DNA from: Ampelocalamus luodianensis
Lineage: Eukaryota > Streptophyta > Magnoliopsida > Poales > Poaceae
DNA length: 64,000 nucleotides
Assembly: GCA_036346255.1 (NCBI GenBank)
Contig: CM070625.1
Coordinates: 36,894,520 to 36,958,519 of the forward strand
Direction: 5' to 3'
How positions within the stretch are numbered: position 1 is the stretch's first letter; every line of letters begins with the position of its first letter. Shown here one piece after another: positions 1 through 8,930 of the stretch. The translations under genes were made by a program, and so were the position numbers. The notes beneath the pieces were generated by a model. That model ran no database searches, had not been told where the DNA came from, and saw nothing but the letters and a program-made list of their open reading frames with translations.

Positions 1-670
1 TAGTCACTTCCAGGATGTTGTCATCTATCTTTTGTTGTTATGATATTCTTGCTGATATTTGAACAATGATAGTGGATTGCAAACTTGCTTTTAAATGTAT
101 TACATTATTGCAAATAAAATTTGCTTTGCGCTAAAATGATCCATACAGCCTCCACTCAAATAAGCTTGCATGTAGTATATGTATAGGTCTGCTAGTTCAC
201 ACGTCAGTCTTGTGCGAATACATTTTTGTACTCATTTGCTTTGCTTAATGTTATTTGTTGCAGAGGAAAAAGGTGAGCCCCAAGGGCCTCACTTTTGTGA
301 GATGTGCGGTTTCTGGGACGACTAGTTTGGCGGTCCGGTTGGTTGCCTTGTGGGTTTGAGGCACACTGATTGGCTTTTGTTTATTGCCATCTTATGACAC
401 TTTTGCTTCCGCTATTTACTTAGTCTTTTTATATCATTTCGCCAGTCGGCCTCTCTTTTGTAATAACTCTTTATATTATGTATGTCTTTCAGCTCGTTGC
501 TTGTTTCGGTTCTATGTGAATGAATGGAATTGATGCATTATTTTGTAACGGGGTGTGTATACTGCAATTCTGGGAAGTTTACATATCTCGAGGCTCGGTT
601 TATCTGATTTGTGATGCTAGGACTAATGGATGGTTAAGCATTACAAGCCAAATAAACCGGGGTCCCCACA
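1..670 (+). repeat. 5' LTR of element 1, 3' portion
   Basis: Near-identical to 11966-12632 and ending in the same GGGGTCCCCACA. It is followed after four bases by a tRNA-Met-type primer site, which fixes the LTR end. It carries the terminal acidic exon described separately. The last 130 bases differ more from the 3' copy than the rest, including small indels. Confidence 0.9.
264..325 (+). CDS. Candidate terminal exon of an LTR-encoded acidic peptide (alpha, 5' LTR copy)
   Basis: A pyrimidine-rich tract and CAG acceptor (261-263) precede an open 62-nt stretch. Read in the phase set by the upstream mini-exon of this family (one G carried over), it encodes an acidic tail containing GEPQGPHFCE and ending DD-stop. 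The same tail recurs at 12229 and, diverged, at 49489 and 53593. Lengths are 47, 50, 62 or 68 nt in different families, always 2 modulo 3, so all join in frame. No protein family is recognised. Splicing is inferred, not observed. Confidence 0.5.
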
Positions 671-674
671 AAGT

Positions 675-687
675 TGGTATCAGAGCC
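675..687 (+). other. Primer binding site, initiator tRNA-Met type
   Basis: TGGTATCAGAGCC, the usual plant Ty3/gypsy and copia site complementary to the 3' end of tRNA-Met, four bases after the LTR end. It marks the start of minus-strand DNA synthesis. Confidence 0.92.
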
Positions 688-1417
688 ATCCTGACCGTAG
701 TAACCCAAGCATGGTCGTCCTTAGGATATTTTGGAAAAGCTTATTTTCAAAGTATCAAATGGTTTATAAAAGCTTAAGTAGATTCTCAGATTTTACTCCT
801 TACCTATCTTAGCTTGCTCATCTCACCTTACTCTTAATTAAGTTTTGAAAAAGTTGTTCCTCTCTTCATTTCAAAAACTAGCCACTTATCGATTAAATTT
901 GGTTTTGGGAAAACCATGAGTGTTGTAATTTGAAGGTTGGCTATCCATTAATGAAATTGGGAGCTTCTGGAACAGGAAGTTTCGGCTAGGAGATTGAAGG
1001 AGAAAATATGGGCAGCTAGCTGTTAATTAGTAAATAGGACTGAAAATGAGAGGTTTATTCAACTAAAACTTGTGGGAATAAAAGGGTAAGATGTGATACT
1101 AGTTAGCTAAGTATCTAACACTGTTTTTGTCGCCTTCCCATTGCTCTTGAGTAGTGTTAGACTTGATGTAGTGTGCTGAAATTTTATCTTCTCAACCAAT
1201 TACTCGTTCATTCAATACGGGTTAGTTATGTTGGGAAGTTGATCTTATTCTTGTGATTCCTCGCTGTTTTGGAGCCTTTTTGGAAGCTTTTAAAATACAT
1301 TTCCTTGCTGTTTGGTTTTCGTTTAGGGTGATATTTCATTTCCCTAGTCGTTGGATGTTCGCTTTCATTAGGCTTTGTTTATCGGGAATTGTTGCTAACT
1401 TATCTTGGTAAAACAGG
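688..1417 (+). other. Untranslated leader of element 1
   Basis: About 730 bases between primer site and gag ATG with no credible ORF. The two other Tekay elements here carry an extra ORF in this position (25260-25985 minus; 40854-41645 plus). Element 1 has none. Confidence 0.6.
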
Positions 1418-2080
1418 ATGGCTGGAGGAACCCGTAGTGGTCGGAATCAGCCGGATGGTCCCGATGAGGAGCTTCCACCTCCTCCGACCATGGCGGAAGT
1501 CCTTATGCAGATCGAACGCAACCGTTCGGAGGACCGGAGGGTGTTGGAGGTCATCGCGAGGAACACCTCCACTCCCTCTGGCGCTTCTGGATCGGGAGGT
1601 GGTGGACATCAGACTCTTGGGGGGCTTACGGAGTTCCTTCGCACGCAGCCGCCCACTTTCTCCCAGTCTGAGGACCCTCTTGATGCGGACGACTGGCTGC
1701 GTCTAGTTGAGCGGAAGCTCAACGTTGCTCAGTGCCAGGAGCAGGAGCGGACACTTTTCGCATCCCATCAGTTGGAGGGTGCAGCACTCTCATGGTGGGA
1801 GAACTTCTTCGCCATGCAGCCCGCGGGACACGTGGTCTCGTGGGAGGAGTTCAGGTCAGCTTTCCGTCGGGCTCATGTTCCCGCCGGTCTGATGAAGCTA
1901 AAGAAGAAGGAGTTCCTTGCGCTCAAACAAGGGGCGCAAATCTGTGACTGAGTACCTCCATGAGTTCAATCATTTGGCGAGGTGCGCTCCTGCTGAGGTG
2001 GCCACTGATGAGGCCAAGCAGGAGAAGTTTATGGAGGGCTTGTCTGAGGAGCTGCAGGACAAGCTCTCTATTGTGAAGCG
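1418..2080 (+). pseudogene. gag, truncated and frameshifted
   Basis: Structural capsid protein of the retrotransposon. The start MAGGTRSGRNQ follows the leader. A proline-rich segment (ELPPPPTMAEVL) leads into the retrotransposon gag core with the WW motif ALSWWENFF. One frameshift falls near 1930, where the KQG-RKSVTEYL capsid segment changes frame. Near 2080 the capsid sequence stops and jumps directly into the RT N-terminus, so the zinc knuckle and protease are deleted. Comparison with element 2, where both are present, shows more than 1 kb missing. Confidence 0.85.
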
Positions 2081-3083
2081 AAGGGTTTTATTCGTCCTAG
2101 CTCATCTCCTTGGGGTTGCCCGGTGATCTTTGTGAAGAAGAAGGACAAGACGTTGCGCATGTGTGTTGATTACCTTCCGCTTAATGAGGTGACGGTGAAG
2201 AACAAGTATCCTTTGCCCCGCATTGATGATCTCTTTGACCAGTTGACTGGAGCTCGGGTGTTTTCCAAGATTGACTTGAGGTTGGGGTATCATCAAGTCA
2301 GGATCAGGGCTGAGGATATTCCCAAGACGGCTTTCACTACTCGTTATGGTCTGTACGAGTACACCGTCATGTCTTTTGGCTTGACCAATGCTCCTGCTTT
2401 ATTCATGAACCTTCTGAATTCAGTGTTCATGGAGTTTCTAGATAAGTTTGTTGTGGTATTCATTGATGATATTCTTATCTACTCCAAGACTGAAGAAGAG
2501 CATGCTGAGCATTTGAAGCTTGTTTTGGGGAAGCTGCGTGAGCACCAGCTGTATGCAAAGTTCAGCAAGTGCGAGTTCTAGTTGAAGGAAGTGGCATTCT
2601 TGGGCCATGTTCTTTCAGCAGGAGGCTTAGCTGTGGATCCTAGTAAGGTCAACGATGTGCTATCTTGGGGTCAGCCCAAGTCAGTCACGGATGTGCGGAG
2701 TTTTCTTGGTTTGGCAGGCTACTACCGTCGCTTTATCGAGAACTTCTCCAAGATTGCCAAGCTGATGATTGAATTGCTCAAGAAGGACAAGAAATTTGTA
2801 TGGTCCTCTGCTTGTGATGAGAGTTTTCAGGAACTCAAGAAGCGTTTGACTTCAGCCCAGTGCTTGTTCTTTCCGATGTCCACAAGAGCTTCGATATCTT
2901 TTGCGATGCCTCTCGTCAGGGACTCGGTTGTGTGCTTATGCAGGAAGGAAAGGTTGTGGCCTATGCATCAAGGCAGTTGAGGCCTCATGAACTCAACTAT
3001 CCTACCCATGACTTGGAGTTAGTGCGCGTGGTTCATGCACTCGAGATTTGGCGGCATTACGATCGACGTAGAATCGTTGTGAA
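2081..3083 (+). pseudogene. Reverse transcriptase and RNase H, broken
   Basis: RT begins at the GFIRPSSSPWG motif right after the gag deletion. The catalytic box FIDDILIYSK is intact (about 2460-2490). A TAG at 2579-2581 replaces the conserved tryptophan after KCEF. Frameshifts occur near 2866 and again near 3060-3085 inside the RNase H domain (SFDIFCDASRQGLG, then VVAYASRQLRPHE). The enzyme would copy the genomic RNA into cDNA and remove the RNA strand, but it cannot be made in one piece from this copy. Confidence 0.88.
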
Positions 3084-4790
3084 GTGTATTTGGATCACAA
3101 GAGCTTGAAGTATTTGTTCACCCAGCCAGATCTGAACCTCAGGCAAAGAAGATGGTTGGAATTGATCAAGGATTATGATATGGGTATTCAGTACCATCCG
3201 TGCAAGGCCAATGTCGTTGCAGATGCACTTAGTCGGAAGGTGTACTGCAATACTTTGATGCTCCAAGAGCAGAAATCAGCCCTTCATGAAGAATTTCAGC
3301 GGCTCAATTTGGGTTTAGTTGAGCACGGTTCTCTCACTACCTTGGTTGTGCAACCAACCTTGGTGGATCGTGTCAAGGCCGCGCAACAATCAGATGTTGG
3401 TGTAAGTCAAATCAAGCAAAACATCAAAAATGGGGCAGCCAAGTGTTTCTCAGAAGATGAACATGGTGTTGTGTGGTTTGGACAGCGCCTTGTGGTTCCA
3501 AAGGACTTGGAATTGCGGGATTTGATTCTCCGCGAGGCCCATGATTCCCCCTTGTCCATCCATCCCGGGGCCACAAAGATGTATCAAGATCTACGACAGA
3601 GATTTTGGTTGACCCGAATGAAGAGGGAAATCGCAAGGTTCGTTGCCGAGTGCGATGTGTGTCGTCGTGTCAACGCCGAGCATCAGCGTCCCACCGGACT
3701 TCTTCAGCCTTTGCCAATTCCGGAGTGGAAGTGGGATTCTATAGGGATGGACTTCATCACTGGTCTACCCCGGTCTCCAAAGAAGAATGATGCCATCTGG
3801 GTTGTCATCGATCGATTGACTAAAGTGGCTCACTTCCTTCCTGTCAAGACGGATCTTCGGGTGGGTCTTCTAGCAGATCTCTACATAACCCACATCGTGA
3901 GTTTGCATGGTGTGCCAAGGACAATTGTGTCAGATCGTGGTTCACTGTTCACTTCTCGATTTTGGCATAGTTTGCAAGAGGCTATGGGAACTCGTCTCTC
4001 TTTCAGCTCAGCTTATCATCCCCAGACTGATGGTCAGACAGAACGGGTCAACCAAGTGTTGGAAGACATGCTCTGTGCTTGTGTTCTTTCCTATAGGAAG
4101 GATTGGGAGAAGTGCCTGCCATTTGACGAATTCTCTTACAACAATAGTTTTCAGGCCAGTCTTGGCATGGCACCTTTCAAGGCCTTGTATGGAAGAAAGT
4201 GCAGAACCCCATTGAACTGGTCAGAGACTAGTGAGAGGCAGTTCTTCGGCCCAGATTTGATCAATGAGGCCGAAAGCCAAGTTCAGTTGATTCGCAAGCA
4301 CCTACGCACGGCCCAGTCCAGGCAAAGAAGCTATGCAGATCGTCGTTGCCGTGAGTTGAGTTTTCAGCCCAATGACTTTGTGTATCTCAAAGTCTCGCCT
4401 TTGAAGGGCCATCAGCGTTTCGGCATCAAGGGCAAGTTGGCTCCTCGCTATGTTGGGCCTTATCGCATCATCGAGAGAGTTGGAGCTGTTGCTTACAGGC
4501 TAGAATTGCCAGCTACACTTGAGGGTGTACACGATGTCTTTCACGTGTCCCAATTGAAGAAGTGCCTCCGCATTCCGACTGAGGAAGCTCCGTTGGAGAG
4601 TCTCGAAGTACAAGAAGACTTGACCTACAAAGAGCATCCTCTTCGCATCCTCGATGAAGCTGAACGAAGAACAAGAAATTGTTCCATTAAATTTATTAAA
4701 GTTCAGTGGGCAAATCATACCGAGGATGAGGCAACTTGGGAGCAGGAAGATCGCCTGCGTGCAGACTACCCTTTCTTCTTTTCCGAGTGA
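3084..4790 (+). CDS. RNase H tail, integrase and chromodomain, open frame
   Basis: A 568-codon open stretch with no own promoter or true start; it is the 3' half of pol. Order: end of RNase H (ANVVADALSRK), integrase zinc-binding domain (H-x-H, CDVC), the D,D,E core (GMDFITGLP, SDRGSLF, DGQTERVN; all three acidic residues present), the C-terminal DNA-binding domain (GKLAPRYVGPYRI), and a chromodomain ending near the C terminus (IKFIKVQWANH...DEATWE). Chromodomains of this class are thought to steer integration to heterochromatin. This is the best-preserved catalytic segment in the window. Confidence 0.9.
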   Translation: MYLDHKSLKYLFTQPDLNLRQRRWLELIKDYDMGIQYHPCKANVVADALSRKVYCNTLMLQEQKSALHEEFQRLNLGLVEHGSLTTLVVQPTLVDRVKAAQQSDVGVSQIKQNIKNGAAKCFSEDEHGVVWFGQRLVVPKDLELRDLILREAHDSPLSIHPGATKMYQDLRQRFWLTRMKREIARFVAECDVCRRVNAEHQRPTGLLQPLPIPEWKWDSIGMDFITGLPRSPKKNDAIWVVIDRLTKVAHFLPVKTDLRVGLLADLYITHIVSLHGVPRTIVSDRGSLFTSRFWHSLQEAMGTRLSFSSAYHPQTDGQTERVNQVLEDMLCACVLSYRKDWEKCLPFDEFSYNNSFQASLGMAPFKALYGRKCRTPLNWSETSERQFFGPDLINEAESQVQLIRKHLRTAQSRQRSYADRRCRELSFQPNDFVYLKVSPLKGHQRFGIKGKLAPRYVGPYRIIERVGAVAYRLELPATLEGVHDVFHVSQLKKCLRIPTEEAPLESLEVQEDLTYKEHPLRILDEAERRTRNCSIKFIKVQWANHTEDEATWEQEDRLRADYPFFFSE

Positions 4791-4816
4791 ACGGAATCTC
4801 GGGACGAGATTCTTGT

Positions 4817-4829
4817 AAGGGGGGGGAGA
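4817..4829 (+). other. Polypurine tract of element 1
   Basis: AAGGGGGGGGAGA, four bases short of the 3' LTR start TGTAACATCCC. It is the plus-strand priming site. Confidence 0.9.
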
Positions 4830-5399
4830 TTTTGTAACATCCCAAGTCAGGGTTTATGTTTCAAATGTAATTTAATGAGGATAAATTAAAACTTTTGATG
4901 CCTCAGGAAGTCATTTGAAAATTTTCTAGAATTTTTCCCCTAGCAATTCCTATTTCCTAGAACCATGTTTCTTTGAATGGAAGTTGTTGTCGATAAAAAT
5001 TTTCAACTCTAATCTTGTGACCATCTTCTGGAAATATTTTTCCTATCATCTTTACCATCTTGGCAACCTCTCTGAAAAATCTCATGATTTTTAGATTTTG
5101 TTTGCTATTTCAAAAGAGCAAGTCAAACCAGTTTAAATTATGGTCAAACCCCTAGGGCAGCAGCTTGTGAATTTTCTATGGGACAATGCATTGCATAAAA
5201 ATTTCTGGAAAAATTACACAAGGTTGTTCTCTGTTCCTGGGAGTTCCCATAAAAAGTTCAGAATTTTTGGAGTTTCAGAGCTACCCCTAGAAATTCCCAA
5301 ATCTCTCAGCCTATTAAAGCCAAACCTGAAATCACTGTTACTCGGGCCCGAACCCAACCCTGGTTCAAACCCGACCCGAGCAACCTTGATTGCATCGCA

Positions 5400-6440
5400 C
5401 CCTCTGCGCATTCGTCCGTTTGATCTGGAATCAACCGCCGGATTTAAGTGGGCGTTTCGGACCTTTCTAAGTCACCTCAAGTCTGGACCGTTCGCTCGTG
5501 ATCGTGTGGTCCAATGGCACCCCTTCACTGAGTCGATGACTGCCCAGGGCCACTCGTCAGGTCCATCTTCTTCCCGTTGGCTCGCCCGCAGGAACACCTC
5601 GCCACGTCGCGGCCGCGCCCTACTCTCGCCCCCGTCACGGCGTGAATCCACCGCCTCTGCGGACCACTCATGGAGCTTCACTGCATGACGCCGCTTCCAT
5701 CTCAGTTATCTCCCGAGGATAATACCCCTCCTTGCCCCCCGGTTCTTGTCACTTCTCCTCTCGGAGCTGAGGAGGAGGAAGCTCTCTCAAGCTCATCTTC
5801 TCGGTAAAGTCCTCACCGCAAAGATGCCTTGGCTCCCTCTATCCATGCCTTTTCCATTTTCGCTTATTTAAGCTGTTGTCGTTGCTTGTAGGATCCGAGG
5901 CAAACTTGTACTCCCGCTGATTCCAGAGCGCGCACTGAAGGCCAACCGTGGACACCATTGTGCCCACTTTGTGTCCGGTGAGCTTTATCACCTTTTATGC
6001 GCGTCACTTTGTGCCTTTTGGTACGAGGATCTTTTCCCCTAAACTTGGTTGTCGGATTATTCACAGGAAGTTTTGGATTTTGAGGTTGTTCCTTTTTGGC
6101 CTGCGAGATCCCCTTTCATCTCCATCTCCAGTCGGGTAGGTAATTCCTCGATTCCTTCCAGTATGAGCATCTAGCGAGCTTGTATGACCTACTCCGACCA
6201 TCCATTGGGTGATCCCTTGTCCAGGTTGTCGTGTCATCGTGAAGCCTTTTCGCCTCCGCGGCCATTATCGTCGTCAAACCACCTTCGAGCTTCCCCGGCC
6301 GATTCCAATCTTTGGTGAGCTTCACTAAGTCCCATTGTAGCTCTTGTTCACGCTAAATCGGCCGAAGCGTTGTCGTAGCAACGTTTTAATTTTCCCGTAC
6401 TATCACTCCACTTCACCTCGTCGCGCCGCCGTGTCGGGTC
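5400..6440 (+). other. Gene-like GC-rich block with splice-like junctions in alpha LTR
   Basis: GC-rich sequence with a recurrent exon/intron look: donor after 5803 (TCG/GTAAAG), acceptor before 5892, donor after 5977 (CCG/GTGAGC), acceptor before 6067, donor after 6135 (CGG/GTAGGT). The beta LTR has matching junctions at 36967, 37055-37130 and 37222-37289 in otherwise diverged sequence. Frames across these blocks do not agree between families, so they look like spliced leader rather than coding exons. The open frames here are not host genes. Confidence 0.4.
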
Positions 6441-6737
6441 ACCTCTGTCGGGACCCAGAATTACGATTCTGGAACCCTCTGTGTATACTGCACTAGTCCA
6501 GGATCACGCTAGTGCACACAGGGTTAACATAGGTAAATATCGATCCACACAAGCGATAAATAAAGTAAACGATTAGTTTGAATAACAAATAAGGGTTTTG
6601 ACCTTATGGTCGAGTTTACACTTATTAAGCCACGCAGGGCTAACAGTAAATAAAGCAGCAGCGGAACAGAAAACTCCAGCGTAGATCCCACCAATTCACC
6701 ACAAGCAACCGACTGGGATCCAGACCTTAACGAACGA

Positions 6738-6787
6738 TCAGCCTTCAGCGAACTCCTCCTCGAAAGCAGGCGTAGACTCCTCCTCTT
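6738..6787 (-). CDS. Candidate terminal exon of LTR-encoded acidic peptide (gamma)
   Basis: On the minus strand the acceptor AACCTACAG is followed by an open 50-nt segment ending TGA. In the phase of the mini-exon at 7982-8056 it reads an E-rich tail containing ESTPAFEEEFAEG. The gamma copy at 27003-27064 has an equivalent tail (ESSPAFDEEF) with a longer end. The intron between the two exons is about 1.2 kb. Function unknown. Confidence 0.5.
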
Positions 6788-7133
6788 CTGTAGGTTTGGG
6801 CGCAAGTTTTACAACAAGCGTGAGTACACAACCGTACTCGCAAATCATACCACAGAATGCAATGTATAGATACAGGCTTATTCTAAAGAAAAAGGCTTCT
6901 GTGGTTCTTTTGCATAAAAGCAACATTTGCAATTGAATACAAATAATAGATTGAAAACATAATTCAAAACAAATAAATAATATTAATTTAACAGTTGTTT
7001 TCACAAAGACACACAGCTAAACAGTTTACTTCACATAGCCATATGATTGAGGTCACACAGCTCCCATCCCAGCGTTTTATGAAAACTACCCCTCGTGTGA
7101 AATCCCCGAGCATGTCCATGACCGCGAACGCGG

Positions 7134-7145
7134 CTATTCGAATAG
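7134..7145. promoter_or_regulatory. Conserved palindrome CTATTCGAATAG
   Basis: A perfect 12-bp palindrome inside the inferred intron of the gamma LTR. The same word occurs in alpha, beta and other LTRs here in a fixed relative place. Role unknown. Confidence 0.5.
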
Positions 7146-7981
7146 ATTGATTAACACTCTGCAGAGGTTGTACACTTTACCCACAAGATACAACTAGTGT
7201 AGCAAGCACCAATCGTAACAAAACAGTTCAGAAACTTCATCTCAAACATTGACATTCCCAGTGTGCTTACAAACCGTTATACCAGCTCACATAGAATTGG
7301 TATAACACACACATTGGACGGGAAGGCGAATCGTCCCGCGATGCAACCACTAAGTAGTCACACCTCCACCTGTCACATAGCCTAACCTATCCACGAACAT
7401 CAATGCCGAGAATCCATAACTTACTAAGTTAGGCCCGTCCCATACCAGACATGTGGTCGTCTGATGAAGGCTCGGTTCAATGGCGCACAAAGTTAAGTCC
7501 TTAATTGACCAAGGCAAGACTTCCATTTTCTAACTAAGTCACAAAGATTATCATTCCCATCACATAGACCACCATGTCACACAGTCTCCACCACTTGCCT
7601 CAGTCTAAATCCTTTACCACCCAGTTGGTTTTAGTGCAACACATGCCATCACGAAGTAATAACATACAACACACAGTTTTACACAAAATTCCATAGTCAC
7701 TTAGTCATAGTTCATATTTGCAACTTTCATGAGATGTGAGACTCGTAGCATGGCTAAGCAATTGTACTCGCATCTAACCAACCCACGTTGGTGCTATAAT
7801 ATTACCAACTCATAACCAATCTAGGGTGACAAGGAATTATGACATACAAGGCCAAAGTGTGATAGCAATTTGGATAATAACTATGCCCAAAGCATTTAAA
7901 TAAATAATTAAAGTAGAATGCATTAATTTAACACAAAGTAATTTGAAAACTGGGTTCAAGATGATCAAAGGTATGACTTGC

Positions 7982-8056
7982 CTTGAAAAATTTCTATGTA
8001 CTGGTCTTGATCTTGGGGTGCTCCTTCTTCCACAAAATTTCCCGACGAATCGACGT
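7982..8056 (-). CDS. Candidate acidic mini-exon in gamma LTR
   Basis: 75 nt open on the minus strand between an acceptor (GAGTAG) and the donor CAAG/GCAAGTC, which fits the GC-AG intron consensus. It encodes DVDSSGNFVEEG and then a Q/D-rich end. Phase is two bases, 24 codons, one base. The alpha and beta mini-exons are 63 nt with the same phases, and two other gamma copies (13851-13925, 28278-28349) are 75 and 72 nt. The true N-terminal exons were not found. Confidence 0.5.
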
Positions 8057-8920
8057 CTACTCGCAAACGAAACACAAACAAACAAAACAAATAAATAACA
8101 GAGGCAAAATAAACTCCAAAAATTAAATAAAAATCTCAGATAAATAGAGCTTGAATTTAGACAAATTTAGAAATTTGAATGGGCTCAATCGGAGTTAGGA
8201 TGCAAAAGTTATGAGCTCTGGAAGTTTAAATTTAAAAAGAAACCCTAATTTGGATTTTCTGAAATTTCCGAATTACTTTTCTATTGAAAAATCGGATTAT
8301 TGCGCAATGCTGGCGTCAGCCCTCAGGATTTCGAAAAAAGATAAATAAAAGAAAAACCTGACATGTGGGGCCCACACGTCGAGACACGGCTCACGGTGGC
8401 TGGGTCTCACAGAGCCTCGTTCGAGGCCGGTGGGCGCTTCGCGGCACACATGTGGGCGATGACGAGGCGACACACAGCCGCCACGCGAGCACGGGCCGAC
8501 GCGGCGCCGGCGTGGGCGGCCACGTTGCCCATCTGCGACAACGGCGGCTCTGACCCGATGGTCGTCGGTGATCGGCTCGCCGGCGAGGTGAGTGGTACCA
8601 ACATGTAGCCCTTGTTATGCGAACCTCACGATGCGGCTCGGGTGATCGGGAGGGGCGGTGGCGGCCGCGGCGAGCTCAGAGCGGCGGAGGCTTGGTATTG
8701 TCGGACGGCGGCTCGGTGATGTTTTAGCGGCGAGGACTCTGAGGTAGCCTGGCGTCACTAAACTGGCGGTGCACTCGGTGGCGGCGTGGCGACAGCGGCG
8801 GCGCAACCGACGAAGAAACGAGCGGCGGCAAAAACCCTAGAACTCCAATTGCGGCGCGCTAAGGCTCGGAAGGAGATGAGGTGGCGGCTGCGGGTTGCGG
8901 AGGACCGTCTGGCTTCGGGT

Positions 8921-8930
8921 GCTATTTATA
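8921..8930 (-). promoter_or_regulatory. TATA box of gamma LTR
   Basis: TATAAATAGC on the minus strand, preceded by a cytosine-rich stretch and followed by a GC-rich, gene-like leader. Other gamma copies keep a TATA-like CTATTTAAA at the same place (near 15708-15717, 16897-16906 and 29321-29330). This is the probable U3/R boundary promoter. Confidence 0.65.

Noticed and set aside
5140..5688. 182-codon ORF as a gene
   Set aside because: Lies in LTR sequence, is not kept in the related LTRs and shows no domain.
6067..6135. Coding exon matching 37222-37289
   Set aside because: Two frames give similar peptides in both families, so it is DNA-level similarity, and the frame that would join the mini-exon contains TGA in both.
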